From: Rhabdornis inornatus | Lineage: Eukaryota > Chordata > Aves > Passeriformes > Rhabdornithidae | DNA: 64,000 nt | Reading direction: 5' to 3' | NCBI GenBank assembly: GCA_013397075.1 | Contig: VWZS01003954.1 | Span: 558,001 to 622,000, forward strand | In this document: piece after piece, positions 10,029 through 25,282 of the stretch | Numbering within the stretch: the first letter of the stretch is position 1 | Layout of the letters: each line of letters begins with the position of its first letter | Position numbers and translations under genes: made by a program | The notes under the pieces: generated by a model | The model's database searches: none | Seen by the model: only the letters and a program-made list of their open reading frames with translations | What the model was told of the DNA's origin: nothing

Positions 10029-13000
10029 TACGTATTAAAAGAACAGAGATGTAGGGGAAAAATCAGAAGAAAATAGTCTTCAGCTACAATGAAACAGAAG
10101 AAGAAAGGAGACACAACTGGGAATATCTAGTAAGATTTTTCAAGGCTAGAAGTTATATACTGGTAAAGCTCCAGCTAAGGCAGTGGAACTATGCTGATTT
10201 ACATCTGCAAATGTAGTCCTCAGAGATATAATGCATTCTGACTTCATTAAATCTGCATTGACATTAAAGCTTGCTATTGAATAGTTGTCTTTAAAATGCC
10301 TCCTGCATTAGTGAAATAAATCCATCTATTTACAGTATTTATTCTTTTCGCTTATCTCTTTCAGTTGATACATTTGGAGTGAAGTATGTTGCACCAGTTA
10401 CTTTTGCAAGTCAATGAAATAGAAGGATAGTCTGTGCTTGCTGAAATCACTTCTCCTCCTTGGGGTTTCTCTGGGATTTCATGGACAGAATGAATTGCAA
10501 TTAGGTCATGATTACTCAAATAGTTGTATTGTGCACTTAAAATGCTGTAGTAGATAAGGCTTATCAGATTAAACAGCAGGATTTGTAAAAATGCATACTG
10601 AAAATTTAGTAAATTTCTTCCTTAGAACCACAGATTAACTATTAAATCCTTTCACCTGTTTTTGGCTCCATTTGTTAAATTAAGTGGTCTTTTGTGAGTG
10701 ATTTTGGCTGAAGATCACAAAGTGGAAAATAAACATCAGTCATTCAGAGAAGGCAAAGACAACATTTCACAAGTAAGTGAAATTGTTAAAAAATTAAGAC
10801 TTATGAACAAATTTTATTTTAAAGAGGAGACTATGAAATATATATTTTACTTTATTATTTTGTCTTGGCATTTTTCTGTCTTGTGGAATACAATTTAAAC
10901 CAGACCTTCAGGCTCTTATTTGCTGTTCTTGACAGGACACTAAGCACATTGCACAAATCTGGCCAGTTTGCAATCACTTCTCTTATTCGTCCACTTATCT
11001 CTCACTTACCTTGAGATATTAATACCATATATACATATGCACACACCAAGGAGCCACCTGACCTCCTGCATAGGGACAAGAGTGGCCCAAATCCCTGTTG
11101 CCCAAGGCTACTGTTGTCAGGAGCAGGCTGGCCTTGTCCAGACTCTGAGCCTTGCAGTGAGCCCAGCTTGCTGCCTGTCCCATAGGCCTTCCTGTCTGTG
11201 CCCCATCATACTTCCTGCACAATTCCATCTGCAGTGAGCCACGGGAGCTGGGCTTGTTGGAGGGAGGTATCTGGCTGGGTCAGTCAGTATTCTCTGTGTG
11301 GTGGCAGCTGGGGTTCATAACTTTTATATTATTTAATGTGAAGTTGTCAAGTTTTATCCTGTGAAATATAGGTTTCTATAGACAGTGGAAGGTACTGAAT
11401 ACCACACTATTGCTTCACTTAGTTTTATTGAGATCCTGAATAATTTTTATATTAATCATTTTGTTAACATTGTCTACTAAATACTAACTTACTGGCAAAA
11501 AGTATTATTTGCAAACGGATATATACCAGGCAGTCATAACTACTAATTTAAGAAGCTTGATTAATATTATTTCTTTGTGTTACAAGTGAAGACAAGCACC
11601 TTGATATCATCACAAATTCCCCGGGTGGGAAAGCCAAGAGGCATATGCCAGCTACAAAGTATTACACCCAGCATTGTGCAAGCAAGTACCAAGGATGTAC
11701 TGGGGCTCAGTGATCCAGGACAGAAGCAGACTGATTTGTGAGTTCTGCTAACCCTGGGTCAGGAATCCTGCTCCAAATTTCAGCCTGTCGTTGTGTTCCA
11801 TCAGTACAGAGCACCTGTTGTATTGGATGGGAGTATTTCAAGGAGATGCAAATGCAGGTCACCACAAACTCCTGGAGAAGCATGCACAAGAAAGAAAAAA
11901 CCCTCTAACCTGACATGTACAAGTGATTCCATACCAGTAATTCAGAAAAGTGAGAATTACTGTAGTGTCAAGACAAAGGCATGCGCACTCACTGCCAAAA
12001 AGCATGCTGCTTCTTTTTTTTTTTTTTTTTTTAAGTCACAAGCACAGTGCAGCTGTTACTCTGGCTGGAGAGAAAGTAAAGAGACATACGGTCCAGTTCA
12101 TCTCTCATATCAACGCTGTTAGTTACGCCAAAGATAGTTTGGCTCACATAGCACTCTTCTAGCTACCAACCTTTTTCAGAGTCCCACTCTGGTTAGTACT
12201 AAAACTAGTCTAAAAGAGAACATAAATTTAACATTCCGAGACACTAACAGCAGCCATAAAATTTGGCATCAAATTATTAATAGCAAGTGAAATGATTCCT
12301 AATTGTGCTAACTCAAACCTGTGTTTGCCTAGTGGTACACTGTGCCATTTAGAAATGCTGGCTTTAGTCACAATTAAATTCCTCAAAAACAGAGATTTGC
12401 ATTGAAATATATGTCCATGTGGTGAACTGCACAAAGACTAGGAAGATCTAGAGGTATCTGAACTCCAAACACTCTGCTAGGTGTGGTTCTATTGCATGAT
12501 GGAAACAACATCTGATACAACATGAGAAATCCTCATATCCTGGTGTTGTGTTTCAAAAGGAGGTGTGAGCTTGTTTTGCATTAATCTCGCTGTTCTGGCA
12601 TTATAGTCATATGACACAAAAGAACATCACAAATTCATGGATCATTGCAGTATCTTACTGGACCCAATATTGTTATTCATTGTTGGAATACTATTCATGG
12701 GTTAGAACTCATAAGTCTGACTATGAAATTGCTGAAAACAAAAGGAGAGGAAAATAATGTATAATACTAACAGGCTTTCCTGGAGAGAGTGTAGGTTTCA
12801 TGTCCTGCAAGAAACTTATAGGAAAAGAGTTGCCAGCTCTCTGCCAGCTGATAGTCACTGAATTAGCATACCAGAAACTACCATCTTAATTCTGTGTTTT
12901 TCCCAGATATGGGATCTTTTTACCTTCCTTCAGACATTGTTTTTCCCAGCTGGGAGACTCACAAGAAAAATACCAAACTGATCTCCAGGACAATGGATGG

Positions 13001-16000
13001 ATGAGGGCTTCCATGGCAAAGCAATACAAAAATGGGTGTAAAGAGATATGTTGTGTTTCCATCTTTAGTAATGCTGCAGTAGTATCTCCTGATAGCCAAA
13101 TTGAAAATGCTGACATTGCAGAAAGTAGTGATGCCCTATCTACACAAGGAGATTACAGAGAAATTGTTATTCTGATAAATAAATACAAGTACAGGAGATT
13201 ATTTCATCTGAATTTAATTTTAGATTTACAAAACTAATTAAGGAGAGTCATTTTATCCCATCCAGCTGTTGTAGAATTCATTCTGGAGAAAATCAATGTT
13301 TAATTGTATTTCTTCCAAAGGAAATTTGATCTTGTGTTTTCATTAACTGTTTAATAGAGTAAACTGGGCACGCCTGTTACTAATTTTCTTGATGATATTC
13401 CTCATACACTAAAAACTCAACATTTCACTATCAGAAAATCTGTATAACAGATATATACTGTATAGCAGTTAGATCTGCTTTCTGTTGCATGGTTTCATAT
13501 CTCATTAAGACACCAAAAAGAAGTGAATGCAAGGATCCCACATCATTCTTCTTGAGGTGTCTAAGTCAGAGGTATTGTGCAAAACTTCTTTTTCACAAAC
13601 TTGAAAGAAATGGCATCAAGCTGAAAGCTTTTCCAGTTCTTTTATATCCTTTAGTCAAACATTTGAGGATGAAGATATTTAGATTGAGTTTGAACAAAGG
13701 AACTAAGGTAAAAAATTGGTTCAGCCACTGAACAAAAAGGTAATAACTTTATATGGTGCCAAACAGGACCTAAAATATATGACTTGAGTACTTACTGTCC
13801 TGAACAGATTTGAAGATCATGCTGCTGAATGGACAGGTCACCAAGTCATTTATAAGTTGTGGGAATTCAGAATAGCAGCACAAGGATACTTTCCTCAGTG
13901 CTTTAAAAACTGATTTAATAAGTTTGCCGTGCTTTCCTGAGATGCCACTGTTTCCTTTCATGTGAGACCCATAAAGTGACTACCAGCCAGTGAGATTTAC
14001 GAAACTGAGGCATTTGTCTAAAACCAGTACTGAGGGAGAACATGTGTGTTTTCTGTAATATAGGACAGGAAGTTAAATGTTACTAGCAAAATTCAAATAG
14101 CTATTATTAACAATGCTAAGACTTTTCTGCCAAGCAAAGAGTGTTGTATTGCAGACCCTGTTTGCTAAACACTGAAGTAAAATCATCTGGTCATTTGATT
14201 TCAGTTCATGGAGAGCCCCAAGATGGACAATATTTAAATAACAGTACTTTAAACAAAAATACTTTGAATTTGAGTCAACAAGACAGTTTCATTCCCTCTT
14301 TTTTCTTCCCAAATCGAATTCCCTCATCTTTTAAGCATTTTCGTTTCTAAAGCCAGAGAAGTATTAAACTTCTGTACTCAATAATGCATTTACTACTAAA
14401 GAATACTACTATTACTACTGCTACTTAGTTCCATTGTAATTTTAATATGTCTCCCACACGTGCAAAGAGATAAGCTCTCTCATTACTCTTTGAGGCAATA
14501 ATGAGCACTTTTATTTGGTACTTAATAAAATTGTAAGACTGTTCCCTAGGCATAGAACACCCTAGAGGCCTCAAAGGGACTTAAGTGGTTGTTAGATCTC
14601 TGAGGGGAATATGTGTACTTTGCTCACATGCACATTTCCTTCTGAAAAGTGCTCCTATAAAGCAAGAAACTGTAGATAAGTGTACATAGTGAGTTACCTA
14701 GAAATTAGCCATTCTTTAAAACTGGCAATGTCAAGTCAGAGCTCACAGGGAGAAATTGCACATGGCTCTGTCATGTTTGCATTCCTTCGAAACTGTTCAT
14801 GCAAAAATAGTACTTATGGCAATTTCTGCGTGGCTGCTTCTTTCTGTTTCTAGAAGGCATGGACAATCTACATCCTAATTCATACATAATGAGATGTTAT
14901 TACAGATACTATGCCATCTCCCATGGCTTGGCATTTTATTGACAATTAACCCTATACAAAACAAGCACAAACTGAGTAAAAAAGTAAAAGATCTAAAGCA
15001 AATTCAGTATTTGGATGTAGTATGGAACCAAACTGAATTCTAAATAAGAAAAGCATAATTCTTAAAACCAGAGTCACCAGGTTCCAATTTTTAAAATTCA
15101 TAATTGCAGAATTTTTAACTAATTAAAATCAGCAGAATATTCCAGGGGAAATGCCTAGACATTCAAACACAGGCTACACAAATAGTTACAATTTTGTCAC
15201 CAGAATGTCAAAATATCATCTGGATTCCATCTCTATTCCATACAGCAGGTGGTAGAAGGAAATCATCTGATACAATGATCTCAAGTTAGCAGGTGGTGGC
15301 ATCAGTCAGACTTTTCATAAAAAGCAAATTGTCCTCATCAGAAGTTTAACAGAGAAAAATACAACTACACTTTAGCTTGTGTTTTAGTAAGTTATTTTAG
15401 AAATAATTTAACTAGCTACGGTGGCTCAAAAATATACAAGTAAACTTTAAATTCATAAAGTTGTTACTATAAATATCAGTGCTTAGCTACTTTCCTTAGG
15501 GCTTTTTTCTAATATTCAAACTATTATTTGCTCCTTTAAATTAGTATAAAGGCTGCTTAATGACCATTGCCCTGTGACTGTCGTCTCATTAGACTTAGTG
15601 CATCTGTGTGTGCGCACTATCTGTGCCTGTAAATTTCTCTGCTCTCCAATTGCCGTGAGGGACCATGCTGGTAACTCTCCTCTTCCTACATGCATTGCAA
15701 CACAATAATTTTATTTTAAAATATACAATAATATTTCATTAATGAAGTAATGTCTACTGCTCTGTAATCCCCATTTTCTAAACAATTTTTTTGCTTATAC
15801 TATTTTATTGTTTGTATTTATTTATAATCTTTTCTCCTTTCTTGGAGTTCATGTACTTATCTATTCTGTAAACATACAAATAAGCAGATTTTAAAAATGC
15901 AATAGATATATCTCTATGAGTTGTTTTTATGCATTTTCCAAAAAAATGTATCTTTGTTTTCAAAAATGAATTTCTTTTAAACTTCTGTTTCTAAAGGATT

Positions 16001-19000
16001 TTGCTGATAAATGTACTTTTATTGTTTTTTTAGCAAGTAGACACACACATTGTTCTAATAGTTGACTCAAGGGTGTACACCATGTTTAGTATTTGATTTT
16101 CTTTTACTCGTAAATCATGGCTCTTAGTTACAGTCATTCTGATTTTTGAAACATTTTGCATCCAATTTTCTTAAAAGCATACTGTGGAGAATTATGTTCT
16201 CTGTTTGCTAAAAGACCATTTTTGGTAATCTATTGAAACATTTTCTAGAGATTTTAGCATTCTGCTTGGACACAGGTTACATTAGTGAATGCCCTAACAA
16301 CATGCTCTTGTCTTCATTCAATAATGAATTATATAATATTTCAGATGTAGTAAAAGACTCACTCAGAAATATGGCAAGCATATTATCTATCTGGAAGTAG
16401 AAACTAAACTCTGTTGCTTGCATAATACTACTATTATTACTACATCTTATTCCAATTTGAAAAATAATTATCTCCTTCCACATTTAGAGAACATCGAGGA
16501 CTAAACCTTTCTGTGTATTGCATCACACCTGCCTAGTGAGCTAAGCAATCTTCGTCTGATATCATTTTCATTTACAGACAGATATCTTCTACTTTGCAGA
16601 GGAACAGTTAAATGTAATTATCTGTAACCTTATTATGGTGTCTTAGAGGTGGAAACTATTAGCTGCCAAGACTGACTGTGATGGACTATTAGACAATCAA
16701 AAATCTACCTCACTTGGGTCATTCCTTCTAGAAAGCAATAAAATAGCTAGAATGTGATCTCTGTAACTATTGGGGAAAATCTACAGGGCAGCAGATGCAT
16801 CCTTGAACTATTAAATCTGTATATATTGGGAAGATCTCTTATGGTATAGTAATTATCAATAAGAACTGTTTACCATACGCATAGCAATATAGTATTATGG
16901 ATCGTGTTGCTTCAGCTTTGCTTAGTTATTCCCTGTAGTTTTCCATTTTCTGTTATAAAATCTTCCAGTTTCTGAAAATGCCTTTGCCTATACACAGGCA
17001 AGTTGCAGACGCCACTTTTTTTATATATCCATTGGCATAACCATTTATTTATCCATGTCTATATCCATGTAAATCCATTTTTTATATCTTAATATTTTTT
17101 GACTTGTGTAACATATCAACATATAAAATAAAACAAAAACCTTTAGAAAAAATAAATTAGTGAAATTTCTTTTTAAACGTGAGTATTTCCTAGGTAGCAT
17201 TATTGTATTAAATACTCTGGACTTCAGTTAATGTACTTGTTATTTAAGTGGGTTTTATAAAAATGGAGGTTTCAGCAGACAGCTTCAAATTTGAATGAAA
17301 CAGAAAGGTCCTAAATTTAGAGAATTGGAAAGCAGTGTCCTTTTACGAGCAGTCTAAAAGTAACAGTAGACCAAATGTCATGTATCCAACATGGGTTCTT
17401 GCCAAGAAAATAGCCTGGCAGGAGATTAGAGGGATCAGCAGTTACCCCAGTGATCTGACAACAGGCTGGTAAGGTGGATTGGCATGAGGGTGGAGGTGAG
17501 AATCAGGCACAGAGCCACTGCCCATCCATGTCAGAGACAAGAGGGCAGGAGGCCAGGCAGGATGACAGCATACTGTTCTTGCCCTTATTAGAAGGCAGAG
17601 CAGGCTGAATGCAGTGAATATTTCTTTCTAAATTCTCAGATACTTGAAATCAATGTGTGCACTCTTGTCTCATTTGAAACGTCCTTGATTTGCTGCAGGG
17701 AAATATGCAGAAAGGTGAATCTCTTGTGGTGAAATCCATTGTGCAAAGTGAAGGAGCAATGAGCATGCATCAAAGAAAATACTCAGAGTTCTTTTTGCCC
17801 TGAAAAAACCCTGCTGGCACTTTGAAAGTTCTCTCTTTGGATATTGAGATAGAGGAGTGACATGCAACTGTCTCTACTGGGAGCAGTTAATTCCAACAGT
17901 TATGCCAAACTGAAGGACTTCATTCTCCTCTCAAACATCCTCCCGTATACACAAAAATGGAGGGGGAAAACACTCATGCTGGGATATCTCCAGTCTGGCG
18001 CCACCAAAAAGAGCAACAGCCAGAAGGATTGCAGTGTGGCATGTCCCTCTCGGTGCACAGAAAGGCATGACAGACAGTAAGCTATAGTGCCAGCTAAAAG
18101 CAGTGACAGTGAGCAACAGCCCTGAGATCCTGCCGGAAGGAGATATGTTGTTTAATCAAGTCAGTTTTAGGCTGGTGCATAGCATCATGACTCACAGCAC
18201 AGCTAAAGAATATGCTTACAGTTCCCCAGATACTCTACAGCACTTCTAGAGCAATGGCAGCAGACTTGTCTCAGCATCTAGGAAGAAATATTGATGATAT
18301 AGGATCTTCATGTAGGGTGAATAAGTATATTTTCCTACATCACTGCTAAGTTTTTTAAATGATAGGTTTTCAATCAATCAAGAGATCTTTACCATATAAA
18401 ATAGACATTAAACAGCTGCTTTATTAATATCTGTTTTTACCTAGCCTTTTTAGTGCAGGGAGAAGGATTATCTTCATTGTTGTATCTTTGGTAGTGGCTC
18501 ATCTGTATCAAAATCTGATCTGCAAGTCAAGACTGTTCCTTTTGGGATGTGCCAAAAAAGCACTTTGATAGGAGGACATGAAAGACAAAACTTGGAAATT
18601 AAGCATTTTATGAAAAACTGCCATCCACTAACCAATGCAAAAGCAAGACTGATTAAATGTGAAACATCAAGTGACAGTGGGCACTGGGGCTGGACTGCAA
18701 GGAGTCCCCACCTCATTTCAGGTGGTCTGTTGTAGCCTTGAGCACTGTGTTCCCCTCAGTAGCCCAGGCTGTGCTCACTTTTTGTCTCCTCTAAAGGTTA
18801 CAACCACCAAACCAGATAGATGTATCTCATTTCACTCTCTGCTTCCTCTGTGAGAGAGCAGCAGCAGCTATAAGTAGGTGTTACTGTAAGCCTCACCCCT
18901 TATCCTGTGCTTTGGGTTGTGGGACAGATCCACGTGAGAAACCACACAGAAAGAAATTTTATGGGCTCAGTGCTGCTTCTGGCACAGGAGCACCAGTTCT

Positions 19001-22000
19001 ACAACTAACATCATGGACTATGGGATTGAATTAAGTGAGAAAGAATCCTAAAAGCACTCACATGTTTTTCAGAATAATAATGCATTTCTGCTTGAACAGA
19101 ATTAGTATTGAATTTACCAGTTTACATAAATAGGTATAGTTTCACTGAAGCATTAAATTTTGATCATTGTTTAAAACTTAACTCTATCCTTACTGACTGA
19201 ATATCACTGAAATATCAGCTAAGTATTTGAGAAAAAAATTCAACAAGTGCACCAGAGTGCTTGAGGTTCCCAAGTTTTCAGATACTCCCGGTTCAACTGA
19301 CCACATCTTCTGAGACACTGTTTACCTTGAAACCTAGTGTCAGCAGGCTTTGGGGATGTAACATTTTTCTGCAAAAGCCATAGCACCTTGCAATTTAAAG
19401 TGGGAACATTTGTGATGGTGCTCATCCATGTAAAATCATGTAAGAGTTTAAGCTATTTTTCAGATCTAATTAAACTTTTTGGGAATGAGTGCCACCACTA
19501 TAGCTAGTTATTAAAATAGTGTACAGATGTTGCACAGAGCTTGTACATACCTGTGCCTATGAACAAATGAAAAGCTTTTAAGATCACAGAGGAGTGTTTG
19601 AAGTTAAAAATTAGCCATGATTATGTACACAATAACCTGTCACTTCTTTAACGCTTCTGTAAAATAAAACACAAGAAGAAAAAAGTGAAGAAACACCAGA
19701 ATATAACTTGACACTTGCTTAAAATGTACTTCCAAAACTCCTAAAACTTGATTATTGAAGCATCTCTCTTTTTTTTAAAGATCTGTTTGTTGTCATTTTG
19801 TATTGACACACAAAAGCATGTGTAAGACACAGAATTACTTGCAGCACTGTAGAAAAGATTAAATTATAAAACATTTTATTTTTAATTAACCACCCAATAT
19901 ACTAGAGCTAGTTTTCATAAACAATTAGAAGTGATGAAATCCAGTGAGATAAATGCTTAACAGCATTCATTACAAGTATTCTGCTTTTTAAAATGTGACT
20001 AAGTATTTAATTAGTGAAAAATGCTTTATTCTAATCCTTTTATTTATTTTCCTGTTCTTCTGGAACAAAACATCTGAAATATTTTTACAATTTTGAAGCA
20101 AAATTAAGTTTTTCTGCCTAAAATGCCAGGAGAAAGTTCGCTTGTGTCTTGGGAAAGGGCAAAAGAAGAAAGAGTGAGTGTCTCAGAGCAGAGGCAGACG
20201 AAGAGCAACAGAAGTTCCTGTATCAGACGCTGTCAGCAGTGAACAGGGACCCTCTTCCACCAGGGGACTGCTCCTCTAGCTCCTCAGAGCCACTGTCTCC
20301 TATGCTCCAAAGTCTGGTTTCAGAATCCCTAACACAGGCAGGGTGTATTTGGCTGTTTTTGTAATCCCTGGCAGTCTTAGGCATTTTCATTGAGATGTAG
20401 GAGCTCTGCATGAATGCTGATGTTTGTGAAGGGCTGTCAAAGACTGCTGTTGGCTTGTTAGGCCTTTGAATCATAAGAGAGAGGTGGTAGAAACAGGGAT
20501 CAGGCAGCATTCCCCATCCCTGCTCTCATGGAAGAGGACTATGCTGGAGAGAGGCTGCTGCTGATCCCTGTGTCAGAGGATCTAACTCCTTAGCTTGAAC
20601 GAATCCATTTGCTTGATAAATACTGATCCAGCCACTGCTTGCTTCAGGGAGCAGACCCAAATGGTCTCATCCCACATAAGCCTGACTGGAATTTGCACAG
20701 CTAAGTGAAGCAGAAACCAGGACTAGGAAAAATCTCGCTATGTTGTGGAGGGAATTCCTTACTGGAATTACAGTTTGAATTGATAATTCTTAATTCTTAG
20801 CAGACCTGGGATTTTTTCTGCTGAAACAGAAAAAAAAAAAAAANGCTTTTTCCAACTTATTTTGCATTGTTAGTAAACCAAATGCTAGGAAAGTGAGGAT
20901 AGTGTACCTGCAATTTAATAAGCAGAGAAGCTGCAAAGGAAGAAAGCAAATTCCATTTGACAAAAGCCTGTAAAGGATCTAGCTTGTATATTGTGGAAGT
21001 CTAGTGCAGTCTGAATTTTCAGAAATTTCTAATTTGCCAAAATCTGGAGAATGCAAAGGCCAATCACTATGATATATCAAATTTCTTTGCTCCAAGAAAG
21101 TTTCTTTTAGGTGAGCAGCACTTTATCAGCAGGTACAAAACAACTTATTGTTTGCATAATCAAAGTATCAGAGAAGGCTACAATGTTTTATTTGAAAATT
21201 TTCAAATATAATCAGCCCAAAGTCTTTCACAGTTAAGAATAATGACAACAGGATCCTGCAAAGATTGCCTTGTACAGTCTCAATACTAAGTAATCATAAA
21301 AGGTCTACCTACCACAGCTATGTACATTACTAGAAAATAAGTAAATAAATATTTGATACTTTGGAACTTTAGACTGACAGAAGCTCTAGGGAAAAAGACA
21401 AAAAAAGAGACATGGCTGTCTGCTTTTCTTAAACTTGTGCTAGCTGTTTCTTTTCTGCTTCTTATGAAAGGACATAAAAGTCAGACCTGTCCCTTTTTTT
21501 ATCTCCACAAACCAAAAGACCGATTCAATCTGTCAAGAACAAGGCCCTGAAAAGCCTCATATATCAGTCAGACCACTGGGACTGACCTTCCTCTGCTAAG
21601 CCTCACCAAAGCAACAGAGTAGATGTAGGATATATGAAAAAAAGACCATGCTAATAAGCAAACTTACGTTGTTTTAGCTTGTGATGTGGAAACAGCTTTT
21701 GAACACAAGCCAAAAAAAGACCTGAACGACTCTTGTTTTCTCTTGTAAGGAGAATATACTTCTTTGTGCAAAAGATAAGGGAATTTGGATCTTAAACTAT
21801 CTTTAACAAAGCAGCAGTTCATGGTAGCAGTTACTGCACATGCATACTAGAAGCCAAGTGCCAAATACTCCTGCTCAATTTCTTTAACAGCTGAAAGAAA
21901 TTAAAAAAAAAATTCTGATAACAGCTGAATGGCATTCCTTCAAACTTCCTTGTTAAGGTAGATAGGGTTTGCAGTCCAAGATAATTAGGAAGAACCACTG

Positions 22001-22769
22001 CAAACAAAGATGTAAGGTATATAGTAGCATCTAAACTATAACTGTAGCATCCCCTGGGAGTGAATAAATTACCCAGTTACAACAGTAATCACTGCATATT
22101 TATATATCAAGTTCCATCTAGAGTTTCCAAAATGATTCAGTGAAATATTAATCATCACAACCTTCCTGATGAACAGGTGTCATTATCCTTATTTCAGAGA
22201 TCAAAACACTGTAACACTTCATGTTTTAAATTACTTACGTAGCTTCACTCAAGAAACCTGTAGCAAAGCCATGAAATGTGTCTAGATATGAGAACTTCGC
22301 ATTTTAAACTGTTAGTTCAAAGTCTTATACTTTAAATGTAACATGCTTTTGCATTTGATCTTTGTCCAGAACTTCAAACTTAATTTAAATTCCCATTTTG
22401 AAGTCCTACCATTTGTGTGCTACATGGCCTGCAGGAAAACACTGTTCACATAGTTGGAGACTTTGTTTGAACATAAGAGGAACGTACCTTTCCCACAAAT
22501 GTTTTCAGCTAAATCATCAACACCTTGTTATTATATCACTTACCACAGTGTGCATGGATCTCAGAAATGATGTTAAAGTGAAGAGGGAGTGAGGTATGTG
22601 GCTTTGCAATTTTTTGGAGAGATACATTAGTTTGTACTTCCAGCCTGAGCAAGACCACTTTCACACCCCTCTTTGAATGTACTACAGGTTATGTGGGGCA
22701 TGCACAATGGGGAGGAATGTGCTTCAGTGAGATCCAAACCCTTGATTTTTATGGTTGTAATTTTGTGTA
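10029..22769. other. Intergenic region, no gene seen
   Basis: About 12.7 kb of AT-rich DNA. Small features are a run of 19 T (12014-12032), a degenerate ACT/CTA triplet-rich patch near 14390-14430, and one ambiguous base (N at 20844) after a poly-A run. More GC-rich patches at about 11040-11290, 17450-17600 and 20150-20580 carry short open frames without recognisable protein similarity. They might be old repeats or unrecognised noncoding RNA exons, but I cannot support either. Confidence 0.45.
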
Positions 22770-22980
22770 TTTCTGTAAATCTGTGCCTTACCACCCTCAT
22801 GGTAAGAATTTTTCCCCTAATAACTACTCTAAACCTACTCTTCAGTTTGAGGCCATTGGCCCCTTGTCCTGTCATAAGTTGCTCTTGTAAATGTCTCTCT
22901 CTCTCTTTCTTGTAGGCTCCCTTCAGGTACTGGAAGGCTGCAATTAGGTCACCCCAAAGCCTTCTCTTCTCTGAGTAGCT
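22770..22980 (-). mobile_element. CR1 LINE fragment, minus orientation
   Basis: The plus strand reads as the reverse complement of a CR1 3' region. It has CTTACCACCCTCATGGTAAG, then CCTACTCTTCAGTTTGAGGCC, CCCCTTGTCCTGTC and TTGTAGGCTCCCTTCAGG, then TACTGGAAGGCTGCAATTAG and finally CCAAAGCCTTCTCTTCTC. This string of blocks is typical of avian CR1. The actual 3' terminus with its ATTCTATG repeat is missing, so this is an internal piece or a decayed copy. A short CTCTCTCTCT run at about 22897-22908 has expanded inside it. Boundaries are approximate. Confidence 0.85.
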
Positions 22981-25282
22981 GTTACTTTTTCTGAGGAGCT
23001 ACTTCCATTAGGAAAGGGAAAAACTTAAGAGACTCTGAAAAGCTGAGGACTGAAATGCCGGAGACTAAAACATTGGGAAAGTACTTGGAACTCTGGTAGA
23101 ATTTCCATGTTTTCCTAACGACAATAGTATAAACAAACTTACTTATATAATCATGAGATACCTTGTCACACCTTTTCTACACAATTATTTTAAGTGACTG
23201 AAAAGGAGACACTGGCATATGTTCATTTTTCCCCTCCTTGTCATGAGGCATCTATATAAGAGAGATCATGCTGCCCACATTGTGGCAGCAGAAAAATGAA
23301 ATTGAATAGCCAAAGAATACTGTATTGAATGGAAGGCAATGATTCCACTCCAAGAGCACATAAGAGCTATCTTGTCCTGGCAATGTTTACAGCAGGAACC
23401 AGGAACAGCAAATAAGCTCAGGAAGTTGCCATAGTGAATATGTTTGTATGCATTTAATTCACTCTCAATTTTTATGAAAAAAAGTAGTTCTGGAAATTGT
23501 GTCAGAAGCTGATATTGATAGATTTGTACATTGTTGAGTAAACAGACTAAATAATTTCCTAAATTTTTCTACATACAGACACTGACAACTGATGAACCAA
23601 TTTTCACAGGCGACTGTAGAGAACCCGCTTACTATATCCCATTAAAAATAGCCCAACTGGAAAAGGTTTTATGCATGACTGCAAACATACATATATATAT
23701 CACAGGTGAAACCATACCAGGCCTAAAGATAAAGACAATAGCCTTCTTCCATACGGCCTTCCTAGCAAGATTCTGAAGAATGTCTGCTGGGATTACACGG
23801 TAACATAAACTGATATGCAAAAGTGAGTGTCAGAGAATTTCATCAATTTGCATGTGTTTCTCCCCAGTCTGATTTGGGTTTCCTCTGAAAGGCAAGCACT
23901 CCCAAGTCAACTGGCAGAAGAAGTGAAGGGTTGCTTAGCTGTAATTGTAAGTAGAAGACAGGTCTAGTTCTGCATACTATTTGTATGAATTTTGAGATTT
24001 CTCTGAGATGTTCTCTTTGGAAGAATTCAAACTCTCCAGTGGTTTCTCCTGGGTAGAAATTACTCCAATGCCAACATTGAGCAAGATTCTAAGCTGCCCC
24101 TTGGATCCCTACACTGCGCAGTGCAGTGGATATATGGGTGGCATCAGCCATCCGATGATTACTCACTGGCAGTAACTGATGATGCATCACCCCTTCCTTT
24201 GGGAACAGAGGTTTGATGTTAGAGATTTATAACATAGAAATATAAGATGCTTGCCTGCTACAACTCTCTCTTCAAGCACAGCGGGATCCCTGAGAGGCCT
24301 TTGACACTGCCTCTTGCAGGTATCTCTGAAGAAGCTGTACTGTTTCTAATCTCAACACAGCAACCCTGATACTCTCTGGGGGTCTCTTGCTTAAGATGAT
24401 AACATTTGACAGTCACTGAACTTCCTTATTCCCCATAAAATACAAGGAAGGGGAAATCCCAACATCCTGCAACTGAAAGAAAATAGTGAACTAATCCAAT
24501 TGCTCATGAGCACCAAAAGGCTCCTTGTCTGCCTGCCCCACAGTTCTTGTTATCCCCCTTTATGAGATGAAACTATAGGCCCTCTGTGGGCCCTACTATT
24601 TTGAATGAAATTTGTCTACAAGCATAACGCTTTATTGTTATGCACAAAAATTTTCACCATGGCCATACAGAACAAGAACCCGTAACACTGCATGCCCTTT
24701 CTGGCTGGCAGTTGCAGGCAGAACAAAACTATTTGCAATCTTTTCCACAGCTGCAAGTAGCCTTTGTGTATTCATTTATCCAGGATGTAATGCTACTCAA
24801 AATGCAGAATTCATTTTTAATTTAAATGATTTATCTTTTGGATCATTAATTTGACTATTGAAATATCCTATCAGCTAATTAATAAGCTATAGAAGGCATA
24901 TACACCATTTCGGGGGCTAATTTTCAGACTGTTTCAATTTATTCTGTACATGTGCTGCAAAAGCATGCATGGCATTTAAGTGATTTCAAGAGGCATTAAA
25001 TTTTTTGGCCATAACCTACAGAATTGCGTGCAAGCCAGAATTTACTGGGAGAAAATTTGGGCCAGAAATATTTTTTGAAGACTGGAACATTTCAGTTTGA
25101 GACTGAGATTCCCTGCCTTCCTATTATCCCAGAACTGCAACATTTGGGAATTCAAAGTGCCTGATGTAATGTTCAACACAATGTGGCTTACAAATATCCC
25201 ATGTGAAAAAATTCCCCTAACATCACCCTCTTTACTTTTGGATGGATTAATGCCATCCAGAAGCATTAATCAATTACCCATA

